Below are positions 54,072-63,977 of a stretch of DNA of 64,000 bases, in pieces. The position numbers and the translations under genes were made by a program. The notes beneath the pieces were generated by a model that did not search any database, was not told the origin of the DNA, and saw nothing but the letters and a program-made list of their open reading frames with translations. Location: NCBI RefSeq assembly GCF_012843265.1, contig NZ_JABAIT010000009.1, positions 88,188-152,187 on the forward strand, in the 5' to 3' direction. This stretch comes from Bacillus sp. DNRA2 (lineage in GTDB: Bacteria > Bacillota > Bacilli > Bacillales > Cytobacillaceae). How positions within the stretch are numbered: position 1 is the first letter of the stretch; every line of letters begins with the position of its first letter.

Positions 54072-55001
54072 CTATACTCGCCTCCCGCCATGTACATACT
54101 CAATCCACTTACCAAACTTCTCAGCAAAAGGTAATACAACCAATGAAGATACCACATTAAAAATCAAACTCGAATGAGCCAATTGGACATCGGCACTATC
54201 GGCAGCCAACGGTGCAAGGGATGCCAGCCAATCAATAAAAGGGATAAACAATGCAACGCCGACAACATTTAACCAAATATGAGCATATGCGCATAATTTT
54301 GATTCGCGACCTGAACCTATTGATGCAAGGAAACCAGTGATACAGGTTCCGATATTGGAACCAAGCATAATAGCGATTCCTGAATCAATTTTCAGCACTC
54401 CACCCGACAAAAATCCCATCGTAATGCCAGTCATCGCAGTGCTTGACTGTATTAAGGCGGTTAAAATCGTTCCAAAGCCGATACTTAATAAATGGCTTTG
54501 ATTGAGCATCCTCATCATACTATCCACCGCCTCGAGATCCGTTAGCGGTGTTGCTAAAAATTCAAAGCCTCTAATAGCGATAAAAACGGCTGACATACCG
54601 AATAGAATCGACCCAGAACTCCTTATTTTTTCATTTCGAAAAACCATCAAAAAAGCACCGATAATCGTCATCGGAATCAAGTATTGGTTAAAATTGAAAG
54701 TGATGATTTCTGTGGTGAACGTGGTCCCAATATTTGTACCCAAAATAATTCCAATTGATTTTGAAAAAGTGAGCATACCTGCAGCAATTAATCCAATTGT
54801 AATGACCATCACAGCCGAACTGCTATGAAGAATAGCTGTAACGAAAATACTTGTGAGCATTGCTTTAATGGGCGAACTAGTAACGCGTTCAAGCAAGTGC
54901 TTAAACGTTTCACCTGAAAGTTTAAATAAGCCTGCTCGTAGGATTGTCATTCCAGTGATGAATACAGTGATGAGCAAGATAAAAAGTAAGATATATAACA
55001 T
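54072..55001 (-). CDS. yqeW: Na/Pi-cotransporter family protein YqeW
   Basis: A 309-residue membrane protein of the NptA/PhoU-less sodium-phosphate cotransporter family. Repeated signature segments are LHSSSAVMVITIGLIAAG with GTNIGTTFTTEI in the first half, and LIQSSTAMTGITMGFLSGG with GSNIGTCITGFLASIGSGRE in the second, typical of the internal QSSS/GxNxGTT repeats. About eight helices are visible. ATG at 55001 is used, with GGGAG upstream; GTG at 55007 is an alternative. It is divergent from rpsU, as in B. subtilis. Confidence 0.9.
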   Translation of the reverse strand: MLYILLFILLITVFITGMTILRAGLFKLSGETFKHLLERVTSSPIKAMLTSIFVTAILHSSSAVMVITIGLIAAGMLTFSKSIGIILGTNIGTTFTTEIITFNFNQYLIPMTIIGAFLMVFRNEKIRSSGSILFGMSAVFIAIRGFEFLATPLTDLEAVDSMMRMLNQSHLLSIGFGTILTALIQSSTAMTGITMGFLSGGVLKIDSGIAIMLGSNIGTCITGFLASIGSGRESKLCAYAHIWLNVVGVALFIPFIDWLASLAPLAADSADVQLAHSSLIFNVVSSLVVLPFAEKFGKWIEYVHGGRRV

Positions 55002-55144
55002 GTCCACTCACTCCCACTGTTTATATATGTATGAAATACCATGAATAGACATGCTTTTTAGTAATAAAAATATAACAAACAACATAAAATAATCGTCGAA
55101 AAAGAACAATTTTTCTCGAATCGTCGGAACAAGGTCAAATTGAG

Positions 55145-55173
55145 TTGACCTAATATGTGCATTATATTATAAT
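55145..55173 (+). promoter_or_regulatory. Sigma-A promoter of rpsU-yqeY
   Basis: TTGACC and TATAAT are separated by exactly 17 bases. The rpsU start codon is 67 bases downstream. Confidence 0.85.
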
Positions 55174-55239
55174 TGTCAAAGTACATGGGTATCCATGTCC
55201 TCGATGTTAGTGTGTTGTGTTCGGAGGGAGGGAAAGAGA

Positions 55240-55413
55240 ATGTCTAAAACCGTCGTTCGTAAAAACGAATCGCTTGAAGATGCTCTTCGTCGCTTTAAAC
55301 GTACAGTATCTAAATCAGGTACAATACAAGAAGCTAGAAAGCGCGAATTCTACGAAAAGCCTAGTGTAAAGCGTAAGAAAAAGTCAGAAGCAGCAAGAAA
55401 ACGTAAGTGGTAA
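55240..55413 (+). CDS. rpsU: 30S ribosomal protein S21
   Basis: A 57-residue basic protein of the small subunit platform near the anti-Shine-Dalgarno end of 16S r[23 protein letters not shown] and the lysine/arginine-rich C-terminus ([14 protein letters not shown]) are typical. ATG at 55240 follows GGAGGGAGGGAAAG. yqeY follows 16 bases later. Confidence 0.97.
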   Translation: MSKTVVRKNESLEDALRRFKRTVSKSGTIQEARKREFYEKPSVKRKKKSEAARKRKW

Positions 55414-55429
55414 GAGAGGGTGTAATACA

Positions 55430-55873
55430 TTGAGTCTTCTCGAGCGTTTAAATAATGATATGAAACAAGCGATGAAGAATAAGGAAAAAGACAAACTTTC
55501 TGTAATTCGGATGATTAAAGCTTCATTGCAAAATGAAGCAATAAAGCTTGGCAACGAGCTATCCGAAGAGCAAGAGTTAACTGTCCTTTCTCGCGAAATG
55601 AAACAACGCAAGGACTCCCTCAACGAATTTGAAAAAGCCGGTCGTGAAGATCTGGTTGAAAAATTGCGTACTGAATTGACATTTGTCGAGGTGTACATGC
55701 CGAAACAGCTATCTGAAGAAGAAGTGACTGAGATTGTAAAACAAGCAATCGCAGAAGTAGGTGCAACATCAAAAGCTGAGATGGGAAAAGTAATGTCTGC
55801 GGTAATGCCGAAAGTTAAAGGTAAAGCAGACGGAACACTCGTAAATAAACTTGTTCAACAACACCTTTCATAA
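55430..55873 (+). CDS. yqeY: YqeY, GatB/YqeY domain protein
   Basis: A 147-residue helical protein. [20 protein letters not shown] opens the fold and [20 protein letters not shown] is the C-terminal motif that resembles the tRNA-binding tail of GatB. The start is TTG at 55430 after GAGAGGGTG. Its linkage to rpsU suggests a translation-related role, not yet defined. A strong terminator follows. Confidence 0.93.
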   Translation: MSLLERLNNDMKQAMKNKEKDKLSVIRMIKASLQNEAIKLGNELSEEQELTVLSREMKQRKDSLNEFEKAGREDLVEKLRTELTFVEVYMPKQLSEEEVTEIVKQAIAEVGATSKAEMGKVMSAVMPKVKGKADGTLVNKLVQQHLS

Positions 55874-55888
55874 TTAACGACATCAATG

Positions 55889-55918
55889 GCCGCAGAGAAT
55901 GATTCTCTGCGGCTTTTC
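55889..55918 (+). terminator. Terminator after yqeY
   Basis: GCCGCAGAGAAT pairs with ATTCTCTGCGGC with almost no loop, then TTTTC. Confidence 0.8.
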
Positions 55919-55999
55919 ATGTCATTTAAAAGAAATATGAAACTATTCTCTTACAGTTCCGTAAATAATATTATGAGGGCGAAGAGAGGAGGGAAATAC

Positions 56000-56773
56000 T
56001 TGCGAAAGTTCATACTCATAATGCTGTCCTTATTTATCATTTTTATGATTATAATTCCTGGGATGAGTGCAGGTGCACAGGTAATAAGCTATGGAGCTGA
56101 AAATGTACAATCTGATGGGGCTAGCTTAGTCACTCAAATTTCTCAAATGATTACACATCCTGTTACCATCACAATTCTTTTAACATTAGGCTGTTTAGGT
56201 TTGGTATTGGAGTTGTTTTCTCCGGGGTTTGGAATATTTGGTTTTATAGGATTGTCAGCACTACTGTTATTTTTCTATGGACATCTAGTATCAGGTTTAG
56301 CCGGGTTTGAAACATTAATCCTGTTTGTTGTTGGAATAGCCCTCGTGGTTGTTGAACTATTTGTACCGGGGGGAATTATTGGAACAATTGGAGCTTTATC
56401 TATTTTAGGAAGCTTATTTTTAGCAGCAGATAATGCGGTTTACATGGGGATTTCGATCCTTATTGCCATCGGAGTATCAATTTTGGCATCTGTCATCATG
56501 ATAAGGGTGTTTGGGAAAAAAATGAGCCTATTTAAGAAAATAATCTTAACTGATTCAACCGATACACAAAGCGGTTATGTTTCCAATCGAAATCGGACAG
56601 AATTGCTGGGACTTAAAGGAGTGACGATTACTGCTCTTAGACCAGCTGGTACAGTGTTAATCGGCGAGGAACGAATTGATGTTGTAAGTGAAGGGGAATT
56701 TATTCCAAAGGATTCAGAGGTAATTGTTGTGAAGGTTGAGGGTGCAAGGATAGTCGTAAGAACTGTCCATTAA
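56000..56773 (+). CDS. NfeD family membrane protein (short form)
   Basis: A 257-residue protein. An N-terminal signal-like helix (residues 3-20) is followed by about 30 polar residues, four to five membrane helices (about 45-165), and a C-terminal OB-fold (about 180-257) with LLGLKGVTITALRPAG. B. subtilis YqeZ at this locus has an extra ClpP-like protease domain of nearly 200 residues, absent here. TTG at 56000 follows GAGGAGGG. The pairing with the flotillin gene floA downstream is conserved; NfeD proteins work with flotillins in membrane organisation. Confidence 0.88.
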   Translation: MRKFILIMLSLFIIFMIIIPGMSAGAQVISYGAENVQSDGASLVTQISQMITHPVTITILLTLGCLGLVLELFSPGFGIFGFIGLSALLLFFYGHLVSGLAGFETLILFVVGIALVVVELFVPGGIIGTIGALSILGSLFLAADNAVYMGISILIAIGVSILASVIMIRVFGKKMSLFKKIILTDSTDTQSGYVSNRNRTELLGLKGVTITALRPAGTVLIGEERIDVVSEGEFIPKDSEVIVVKVEGARIVVRTVH

Positions 56774-56815
56774 ACAGAAATCATATCAAGGATACAAGAA
56801 TAAGGAGGTTTTAAC

Positions 56816-57808
56816 ATGGCAGCAGGAACAGCTTTTTTAATTATTGCTATCGTTCTCGGGTTTATTTTGTTGGGTATTTTATTTACTTTTGTCCCAGTGA
56901 TGCTTTGGGTTTCTGCATTAGCAGCAGGCGTAAAGGTCAGTATTTTTACATTAATTGGAATGAGATTACGTCGCGTTATTCCGAGTAGAGTCATCAATCC
57001 GCTTATCAAAGCGCATAAGGCTGGTATTAATGTGACAACTAATCAATTGGAGAGCCATTATTTAGCGGGTGGTAATGTTGACCGCGTTGTGAATGCGTTA
57101 ATTGCAGCACACCGTGCCAATATCGAACTAAGCTTTGAACGTTGTGCTGCAATTGACCTGGCAGGTCGTGACGTGTTGGAAGCAGTACAAATGAGTGTTA
57201 ATCCAAAGGTCATCGAAACCCCGTTTATAGCCGGGGTTGCAATGGATGGGATTGAAGTTAAGGCTAAGGCCAGAATTACTGTCCGTGCCAATATTGAACG
57301 TCTGGTCGGGGGAGCCGGAGAAGAAACGGTTGTAGCCCGTGTCGGCGAGGGTATCGTCAGTACAATCGGTTCTAGTAGTAATCACAAAAAGGTATTAGAA
57401 AATCCAGATATGATTTCGCAAACTGTTCTTTCAAAAGGTTTGGATGCGGGTACTGCCTTTGAAATACTTTCGATTGATATCGCTGATGTTGATATCGGTA
57501 AAAACATTGGGGCTGAGTTACAAACCGAGCAAGCTGAGGCAGATAAGAAAATTGCCCAGGCGAAAGCAGAGGAACGTCGGGCGATGGCGGTTGCCCAAGA
57601 ACAGGAAATGAAGGCGAAAGTACAGGAAATGCGCGCCAAGGTCGTTGAAGCTGAAGCGACTGTTCCATTAGCAATGGCTGAAGCACTTCGTGAAGGAAAT
57701 ATTGGTGTGATGGACTATATGAACTTCCAAAATATTTCAGCTGATACCGATATGAGAGACTCGATTGGGAAGATGACAGGTGATAAGAAGCAAAATGATA
57801 ACAAGTAG
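56816..57808 (+). CDS. floA: Flotillin-like protein FloA
   Basis: A 330-residue membrane-scaffold protein that organises functional membrane microdomains. An N-terminal hairpin anchor (residues 3-43) is followed by the SPFH/PHB-like domain with [20 protein letters not shown] and [21 protein letters not shown] coiled-coil segment rich in Glu-Ala repeats is at about 240-285 ([20 protein letters not shown]). AAGGAGG precedes ATG. B. subtilis yqfA is the orthologue. Confidence 0.96.
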   Translation: MAAGTAFLIIAIVLGFILLGILFTFVPVMLWVSALAAGVKVSIFTLIGMRLRRVIPSRVINPLIKAHKAGINVTTNQLESHYLAGGNVDRVVNALIAAHRANIELSFERCAAIDLAGRDVLEAVQMSVNPKVIETPFIAGVAMDGIEVKAKARITVRANIERLVGGAGEETVVARVGEGIVSTIGSSSNHKKVLENPDMISQTVLSKGLDAGTAFEILSIDIADVDIGKNIGAELQTEQAEADKKIAQAKAEERRAMAVAQEQEMKAKVQEMRAKVVEAEATVPLAMAEALREGNIGVMDYMNFQNISADTDMRDSIGKMTGDKKQNDNK

Positions 57809-57833
57809 TAGGTTCCCTGGTTAGGAGGCCCGC

Positions 57834-58220
57834 ATGATGAGGTTTATATTGGAAAATCCGTTAATTTTGGTGATTTTGATTGGTGTCATTTCCTCCTTTT
57901 TAAAAAAGAAAAAAGAAACACAGCCGGAACGGAAAAAAGTAGTCAAACCACCGAAGCCGCACGTTCATAAACAAGGGACAGCTACTCCGCTTAGTAAGCA
58001 GCGGCCTGCTCGAATAGAAAAGGTAAATAAAGATCATACAGCAGTCCCGCAGCAAGCCACAGTCCTTCGTGAGGGAAATCAAATTCTCCAAGATGAAGAA
58101 GTAGGAGAAAGTAATAAAACGACGTTAAATACAGCTCCTAACGCCTTAATAGACGGATTAATTTGGTCCGAGGTGTTAGGGCCGCCACGATCGAAACGAC
58201 CGCATCGGGCGATTAAATAA
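57834..58220 (+). CDS. yqfB: YqfB-like small membrane protein
   Basis: A 128-residue protein with one N-terminal helix (about residues 4-22, FILENPLILVILIGVISSFL) followed by a basic, proline-rich, disordered tail and a short conserved end (ALIDGLIWSEVLGPPRSKRP). AGGAGG is 5 bases before ATG 57834 and 8 before ATG 57837; either may be used. Position between floA and yqfC is that of B. subtilis yqfB. It may work with the flotillin; function is unknown. Confidence 0.75.
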   Translation: MMRFILENPLILVILIGVISSFLKKKKETQPERKKVVKPPKPHVHKQGTATPLSKQRPARIEKVNKDHTAVPQQATVLREGNQILQDEEVGESNKTTLNTAPNALIDGLIWSEVLGPPRSKRPHRAIK

Positions 58221-58295
58221 ACCCTGAAACGTAAAAATAAGTGCTAGAACCTTCGTTCATTTCATAAGTATGAGATGAAAGGGGGTTCTTTTTTT

Positions 58296-58580
58296 ATGGC
58301 AAAAAAATGGGGCCAGCTTATTCGCAACTGGGTTACAAAAAACATGGAGCTTCCTCAGGATGTCATGATGGATTTGCCCCGCATTACTATGGTTGGACAA
58401 ATTCATATTTATATTGAGAACCACCGTGGATTATTAACCTTCTCTGATCGTGAAATACGCCTCTTGTTAAAACAAGGCCAGCTATTAGTAAAAGGAAAGG
58501 CCTTTGTAATAAAAACGATTTTACCAGAAGAAATCTTACTTGAAGGAAAAATAGATCAGGTTATTTATATCAATGATTGA
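58296..58580 (+). CDS. yqfC: Sporulation protein YqfC
   Basis: A 94-residue protein starting MAKKWGQLIRNWVTKNMELP. The YabP/YqfC fold is seen in MDLPRITMVGQIHIYIENHR and the end EILLEGKIDQVIYIND. In B. subtilis yqfC-yqfD are sigma-E controlled, and a CATAAGTA about 25 bases upstream of the ribosome binding site resembles a sigma-E -10 box. AAAGGGGG is nine bases before ATG 58296. yqfD follows after 15 bases. Confidence 0.92.
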   Translation: MAKKWGQLIRNWVTKNMELPQDVMMDLPRITMVGQIHIYIENHRGLLTFSDREIRLLLKQGQLLVKGKAFVIKTILPEEILLEGKIDQVIYIND

Positions 58581-58595
58581 TTCAGGGGGAGCGCA

Positions 58596-59789
58596 ATGAA
58601 GAACCAATGGCTCGAGTTTTTTTCCGGAACTGTCTCAGTAAAGGTCTCGGGAAAAGGAATTGAAAGGTTCATTAATCAACTGCTCAGAAATGGCATTACG
58701 ATTTGGGATGTTAAAAGATATGGTGTCGACACAGTCGTTTTTCATTTAAAGCTTGGGGATGTCAAAAAGATACGGCCACTTGCAAGAAATAGTGAATGTA
58801 AAATCGTGTTCCAGCAAAGAATCGGCATGCCGTTTCTCCTAAAACAAATGTTAAGAAACAGCGGTCTATTGGCTGGGGCCATTCTGTTTCTTTTTGTCAT
58901 TATTCTACTTTCAAACATGGTCTGGCGTGTCGAGGTGAAGGGGGCTAATCCAGCAACAGAGCATAAAATTTATAAACAATTGGACAAGATGGGCATTAAA
59001 CCTGGAAAGCTTCAGTTTTTCATTGACGATGTTGAAACGGTTCAACGAAAGCTCACCAATGAAATTCAAGTCATCACTTGGGTTGGTGTTGAGTTAAGGG
59101 GGACAACCTTTCATCTTGAGGTCGTTGAGAAGAAGGAGCCGAAAAAGACGGAGGTTTTTGGTCCTCGCCATTTAGTCGCTAAAAAGGAAGCAGTCATTTC
59201 CAAAATATATGTTGAAAAAGGTCAGAAACAGGTTGAACTTAACCAACATGTGCAAAAGGGGCAATTGCTAGTATCTGGAATAATTGGAAAGGAAGAAAAG
59301 ACCGAAATTGTTTCGGCAACAGGGGAAGTATTTGGAGAGACATGGTATAAATCAACAGTTGAATTGCCAATAAAAAGTACATTCCAAGTCTTTAATGGTA
59401 ATGAAAAAATGAAATACTCAATTAAAATGGGAAAAGTGAAAATACCTGTATGGGGCTTTGGAAAGCCCAAATATCCTTCATTTACCGAAGATACCACCAA
59501 TCATAAGCTGCGTTTTTTGAAATGGGAACTGCCTATCTCATTTGTTGATACGGTGATTCGCGAAAAGGAAGAGGTCACAAGAATTTACTCAGAGGAAGAA
59601 GCAACCGAAGTAGCTATGGAAATTGCAAGAAAAGATATAAAAAGCAAGCTATCTGAGGATGCTATCATTAAGGGGGAAAATGTTTTACATCAAGCTATAG
59701 AGAATGGTAAAGTTACATTATCAATCCATTTCCAAATTATAGAGGATATTGCGGAGGAACAACCAATAATTCAAGGAGACGAAGAATGA
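58596..59789 (+). CDS. yqfD: Sporulation protein YqfD
   Basis: A 397-residue membrane protein of the YqfD/SpoIV family needed in the mother cell. The cytoplasmic N-terminus (about 1-90) is followed by one membrane helix (about 91-113) and a large external region with ITWVGVELRGTTFHLEVVEK and VHKGQLLVSG-like repeats. The end is acidic. The ATG is preceded by GGGGGAGCG. Its stop overlaps the phoH start (ATGA), which suggests that phoH is also read during sporulation. Confidence 0.93.
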   Translation: MKNQWLEFFSGTVSVKVSGKGIERFINQLLRNGITIWDVKRYGVDTVVFHLKLGDVKKIRPLARNSECKIVFQQRIGMPFLLKQMLRNSGLLAGAILFLFVIILLSNMVWRVEVKGANPATEHKIYKQLDKMGIKPGKLQFFIDDVETVQRKLTNEIQVITWVGVELRGTTFHLEVVEKKEPKKTEVFGPRHLVAKKEAVISKIYVEKGQKQVELNQHVQKGQLLVSGIIGKEEKTEIVSATGEVFGETWYKSTVELPIKSTFQVFNGNEKMKYSIKMGKVKIPVWGFGKPKYPSFTEDTTNHKLRFLKWELPISFVDTVIREKEEVTRIYSEEEATEVAMEIARKDIKSKLSEDAIIKGENVLHQAIENGKVTLSIHFQIIEDIAEEQPIIQGDEE

Positions 59790-60757
59790 CAGAAGAGCGA
59801 AAAACAATTGATGTAAAAATAAATAATCAAGAGGAAGCCATAACCCTGTTTGGCAATTCTGATGGCAATTTAAAAATCATTGAACAAGAACTACAAGTGT
59901 CGATTATTACCCGCGGCGAGTCCTTAACGATTACTGGTCAGCCTGAACAGCTTCATCTTGCAGGAAAAGTAATTGATAAATTGCTCGAAGTGATTAAAAA
60001 AGGGATAGCAATCAGCCAACGCGATGTTAGCTATGCTGTGAAATTGGTTAAAAAGGGAACAATTGACTATTTTGGAGAATTATACGAGGAAGAAATCAGT
60101 AAAAACTCCAAAGGGAAATCGATTAGAGTCAAAACATTCGGTCAGCGTCGTTACGTTAACGCTATTAAACAAAATGACCTTATTTTTGGAATAGGACCAG
60201 CAGGAACAGGTAAAACCTACCTAGCTGTCGTAATGGCAGTAAATGCGTTGAAAAATGGTCATGTAAAGCGGATTATCCTTACTAGACCTGCAGTTGAGGC
60301 AGGTGAGAGCTTAGGCTTTTTGCCAGGGGACCTAAAGGAAAAGGTTGATCCATATTTAAGACCTTTGTATGATGCACTTTATGATGTTCTAGGAATGGAG
60401 CACACAGTTCGTCAAATTGAACGAGGAACGATAGAAATTGCGCCACTTGCATATATGCGAGGCAGAACTCTCGATGATGCGTTCGTCATTCTTGATGAGG
60501 CTCAAAATACGACTCATGCGCAAATGAAAATGTTTTTAACAAGGCTTGGCTTTGGTTCGAAAATGGTCATAACTGGTGACCGTACTCAAGTGGATCTACC
60601 GAAAGGTGTGAAATCGGGTTTAACCGAAGCGGAGAATATTTTGAAAAATATCAAAAGCGTGTCCTTTGTTTATCTTGAGGCAGCTGATGTAGTTCGTCAT
60701 CCAGTCGTTGCAAAAATTATCAATGCTTACGATCAATTTGAGAATGTAGAAAGCTGA
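59786..60757 (+). CDS. phoH: PhoH family ATPase
   Basis: A 323-residue P-loop ATPase. An N-terminal KH-like segment (about 1-80) is followed by the PhoH domain: Walker A IGPAGTGKTYLA (about residues 136-147), TRPAVEAGESLGFLPGD, DAFVILDEAQNTT (Walker B) and VITGDRTQVDLP. The role is probably in RNA handling together with YbeY, encoded two genes on. AAGGAGACG precedes the ATG. A terminator overlaps the stop codon. Confidence 0.96.
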   Translation: MTEERKTIDVKINNQEEAITLFGNSDGNLKIIEQELQVSIITRGESLTITGQPEQLHLAGKVIDKLLEVIKKGIAISQRDVSYAVKLVKKGTIDYFGELYEEEISKNSKGKSIRVKTFGQRRYVNAIKQNDLIFGIGPAGTGKTYLAVVMAVNALKNGHVKRIILTRPAVEAGESLGFLPGDLKEKVDPYLRPLYDALYDVLGMEHTVRQIERGTIEIAPLAYMRGRTLDDAFVILDEAQNTTHAQMKMFLTRLGFGSKMVITGDRTQVDLPKGVKSGLTEAENILKNIKSVSFVYLEAADVVRHPVVAKIINAYDQFENVES

Positions 60758-60778
60758 CCCAATAGGTGTCGGCTTTTT
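60752..60778 (+). terminator. Terminator overlapping the phoH stop
   Basis: AGCTGAC pairs with GTCGGCT (one G-T) and is followed by TTTTT. The 5' arm contains the TGA of phoH. Confidence 0.7.
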
Positions 60779-60889
60779 GCGTATCACCGCAAGTTTATCA
60801 AATTAGGATGAAACTTTCTTTGAAAACTGATATTATTTTACATAACAAAAGTTGGGTTTTGGCATAGCCATATTTAAGAGGTGTTAACA

Positions 60890-63046
60890 TTGGGAAAAAT
60901 TCAGCTTCAAATTGCTAAAATGAAAAATTTTCTCGGTGAAACCTTATTTCGAATTCTTTTATTTGTGATATTAGGTTTAATTCTCTTTGTTTCTATGTAT
61001 AGTAATGTCAAACCAGAAAAGCTTGACCTTACATTATTTTCTGTAGCGGACCAGACGATTCGTTCACCGATTACGGTTGAGGACAAAGAGAGCACCGAAC
61101 GTAAGCGCAAGGAAGCACTTAACAATGTTCAGGATGTGTATATTCTTAAAAAAGAGTATACGCAAAATCGCGTAGACTTAATTACGTCTATTTTTGATTC
61201 AGTTTCTGAGGTAAAAGAGGACATTGCTGATGAAATGGCAAAAGCAGAAAATACAGATAAAGCCGAACCGCCCGTATCAGTACAGTTAGAGAAAGTAAAG
61301 CAAAAACTAACCGACAATGAAACAAAGGAGTTATCCGACTCGGTTTTTATTGCCCTATTACAGTCATCAAACGATGAACTTTCCATTGCAAGAGACTTAA
61401 CGGTAACGGCAATCAACTATGTCATGAGTTCACGTATTCCTCAGGATGATGTTGAAAATGCAAAAAAACGACTGGAAGAAGAGTTAAAATATACAAGTTT
61501 AAATAGTAATCTAAAAAATGCTGCAATTGAATTAGGACGTTATGCAGTGATTCAAAATGAGTTTTATGATCCGAATGCTACTGAGGAAATGCGACAGCAG
61601 GCGATGGAGGGAGTCGAGCCAGTTTTGATACTGGAAGGGCAAATTCTCGTCGAGGAAGGGCAATTAATTAGTCGCGATATATACAGACAACTGGAGTTAG
61701 CGGGAATTTCAGATAATGAACATTCGTTTAAGCCATTTGTTGGCCTGGCCTTGCTAATATTGATTTTGCTAGGAGGCTTATATTTTTTCTTCCATTATTT
61801 AGGGGTATCACAAGACATAAAACACAAGTACGTACTAATCGTATCAATTATCCTGGTAATGTCGATTGCGATTATGAAGGTGTTAAGTTTATTCTTGAAG
61901 TTGAATTACTCAGAAATTGCGTATATCTTCCCGGCAGCAATGGGGGCTATGCTGATAAAGCTCTTAACCCATGAACGCTTGGCTGTTGCTTTTTCACTGA
62001 TTTTGGCTATCTGTGGAGGAATCATCTTTAATGAGGGTATCACAGCGACGGTGCAAGTTACGGTGATGATTTACATTTTAATTAGTGGAATGGCAAGCGT
62101 TCTATTTTTGAGTAATCATAATAATCGCTCTAAAATTCTCCAAGCAGGTTTATTGGTTGCGGCAGTCAATATGGTCGTCATTTTTTCGTTGCTATTTTTA
62201 CGAAATGGTCAATTTTCCGGAATGGAATATGGTTTTTATCTGATTGGAGCATTGTTGTCTGGAATAGGCTCAGCTGTTTTAACAATAGGGTTAATACCAT
62301 ATTTTGAGGCGGGCTTTGGCATCCTTTCAACTTTGAAATTAATCGAATTATCCAATCCTAATCATCCATTACTTAAAAAAATTTTAACGGAAGCTCCAGG
62401 AACTTATCATCATAGTGTTATGGTCGCTAATCTTGCTGAAACGGCATGTGAAGCGATAGGTGCAAATGGTCTATTAGCAAGAGTCGGATGTTATTATCAT
62501 GATATTGGTAAGACAAAGCGGCCGCAATTTTTTATTGAAAATCAAATGAATATTCAAAATCCACATGACCGACTTCCACCGCAAACAAGCAAAAATATTA
62601 TCATTGCCCATGCGATTGATGGTGTGGAAATGCTTAAAAGGCATAAAATGCCGAGAGAAATCATTGATATTGCCGAACAGCATCATGGTACAACATTATT
62701 GCAGTATTTTTACCATAAAGCGAAGAAGGATGGGATTGAGGTTAAAGAGATGGATTACCGTTATCCAGGACCGAAGGCGCAAACAAAAGAGGCGGCTATT
62801 ATCGGAATAGCTGATAGTGTTGAAGCGGCTGTGAGGTCGATGGGACATCCAACCCACGAGCAAATTGAATCAGTTGTTCGAAAAATCATCGCCGATCGTT
62901 TGGCTGATGATCAATTCAATGAATGTGATTTAACATTGAAGGAGCTTGAGACTGTATCCAATGCGTTGTTGGAAACCCTCAAAGGAATCTTTCATTCACG
63001 GATTGAATATCCGGAAACCATTAAGCAGAAGGTGAGCCAAGCATGA
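60890..63046 (+). CDS. pgpH: PgpH, membrane HD-domain c-di-AMP phosphodiesterase
   Basis: A 718-residue 7TM-HD protein that hydrolyses cyclic di-AMP. One helix at about 19-40 precedes an extracellular 7TMR-HDED domain (about 45-280), then seven membrane helices (about 285-470) and a cytoplasmic HD domain with [29 protein letters not shown] and [19 protein letters not shown] at 60890 is six bases from AGAGGTG; the GTG at 60881 is within that site. ybeY follows with an ATGA overlap. Confidence 0.95.
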   Translation: MGKIQLQIAKMKNFLGETLFRILLFVILGLILFVSMYSNVKPEKLDLTLFSVADQTIRSPITVEDKESTERKRKEALNNVQDVYILKKEYTQNRVDLITSIFDSVSEVKEDIADEMAKAENTDKAEPPVSVQLEKVKQKLTDNETKELSDSVFIALLQSSNDELSIARDLTVTAINYVMSSRIPQDDVENAKKRLEEELKYTSLNSNLKNAAIELGRYAVIQNEFYDPNATEEMRQQAMEGVEPVLILEGQILVEEGQLISRDIYRQLELAGISDNEHSFKPFVGLALLILILLGGLYFFFHYLGVSQDIKHKYVLIVSIILVMSIAIMKVLSLFLKLNYSEIAYIFPAAMGAMLIKLLTHERLAVAFSLILAICGGIIFNEGITATVQVTVMIYILISGMASVLFLSNHNNRSKILQAGLLVAAVNMVVIFSLLFLRNGQFSGMEYGFYLIGALLSGIGSAVLTIGLIPYFEAGFGILSTLKLIELSNPNHPLLKKILTEAPGTYHHSVMVANLAETACEAIGANGLLARVGCYYHDIGKTKRPQFFIENQMNIQNPHDRLPPQTSKNIIIAHAIDGVEMLKRHKMPREIIDIAEQHHGTTLLQYFYHKAKKDGIEVKEMDYRYPGPKAQTKEAAIIGIADSVEAAVRSMGHPTHEQIESVVRKIIADRLADDQFNECDLTLKELETVSNALLETLKGIFHSRIEYPETIKQKVSQA

Positions 63047-63513
63047 GTCTATTAATTGATTATCTTGATGAAACAGAGAAATTAACAGAAAAAGACATTT
63101 CAACCGTGCTGGAACTATTAAATTTAGCAGCGAAACGGGAAAGTGTCGAAGTAGATAGTGAAGTATCAGTAACTTTCGTAACTAATGAAAAAATTCAAGA
63201 AATAAACCGCGAGTACCGCGACAAAGATCAACCTACTGACGTCATTTCCTTTGCAATGGAAGAGCTTGGTGAAGGTGAAATTGAGCTTTCCGGTCTGGAT
63301 ATGCCACGAGTGCTGGGAGATATTATTATTTCCGTTCCTCGTGCCGAGGAGCAGGCTGCTGAATACGGGCATTCGTTTCACCGTGAGTTAGGCTTTTTAG
63401 CTGTACATGGATTTTTACATTTGCTAGGTTATGATCATATGACAGATGACGAGGAAAAAATCATGTTCGGAAGACAAAAGGAAATACTCGATGCGTACGG
63501 ATTGGAGCGCTGA
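63043..63513 (+). CDS. ybeY: Endoribonuclease YbeY
   Basis: A 156-residue zinc-dependent RNase acting in 16S rRNA 3'-end maturation and ribosome quality control. The zinc site is [11 protein letters not shown], an H-x3-H-x5-H pattern at about residues 125-135. [20 protein letters not shown], then VISF, is the conserved substrate-cleft segment. The start overlaps the pgpH stop, with GAAGGTGAG upstream. It overlaps dgkA by 23 bases. Confidence 0.97.
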   Translation: MSLLIDYLDETEKLTEKDISTVLELLNLAAKRESVEVDSEVSVTFVTNEKIQEINREYRDKDQPTDVISFAMEELGEGEIELSGLDMPRVLGDIIISVPRAEEQAAEYGHSFHRELGFLAVHGFLHLLGYDHMTDDEEKIMFGRQKEILDAYGLER

Positions 63514-63874
63514 GGCTAAAAAGGTTTTCAAGTCGTTCTCGTATGCGATAGAAGGCATCGTCCATGCTGTAAAAATGGAGAGAAATCTTCGTATCCATTT
63601 AACCTTTACTGTGCTGGTTTGCCTTTTTGCGGTTTGGTTTTCTGTTTCGATAACTGAATGGCTCATTATCCTCTTGGCGATTGGTGCGGTAATATCGCTG
63701 GAGCTGGTTAACACAGCGCTCGAGCGGGTTGTTGATTTGGTGACGGAGGAGCATCTGCCGTTAGCAAAACAGGCTAAAGACGTAGCGGCAGGAGCTGTTT
63801 TTGTTTTCGCGATAATCGCTGTCATCATCGGTCTGGTGATTTTTCTTCCGAAAATTTTTCAAATATTAAACTAA
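63491..63874 (+). CDS. dgkA: Undecaprenol/diacylglycerol kinase DgkA
   Basis: A 127-residue small membrane kinase; the Gram-positive form mainly phosphorylates undecaprenol to renew the lipid carrier. [20 protein letters not shown] is the N-terminal amphipathic part, and three membrane helices follow. [16 protein letters not shown] holds the catalytic E-x2-N-T-A-x-E signature. ATG at 63491 has AAAAGGA eight bases upstream and starts inside ybeY. The order pgpH-ybeY-dgkA is conserved in Bacilli. Confidence 0.95.
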   Translation: MRTDWSAEAKKVFKSFSYAIEGIVHAVKMERNLRIHLTFTVLVCLFAVWFSVSITEWLIILLAIGAVISLELVNTALERVVDLVTEEHLPLAKQAKDVAAGAVFVFAIIAVIIGLVIFLPKIFQILN

Positions 63875-63876
63875 TG

Positions 63877-63902
63877 AGAGACTATTGAGTAGTCTCTTTT
63901 TG
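63877..63902 (+). terminator. Terminator after dgkA
   Basis: AGAGACTA pairs with TAGTCTCT through TTGAG, followed by TTTTT. Confidence 0.85.
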
Positions 63903-63921
63903 TGCGACGGGCAGTCGCATG

Positions 63922-63951
63922 GAGTGTTGATCCAGTCAGCACTCTTCTTTT
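63922..63951 (+). terminator. Second hairpin after dgkA
   Basis: GAGTGTTGA pairs with TCAGCACTC (one G-T) through TCCAG, followed by TTCTTTT. It backs up the first terminator. Confidence 0.6.
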
Positions 63952-63977
63952 AATTATCTGACAGAGACGTCATTTCG

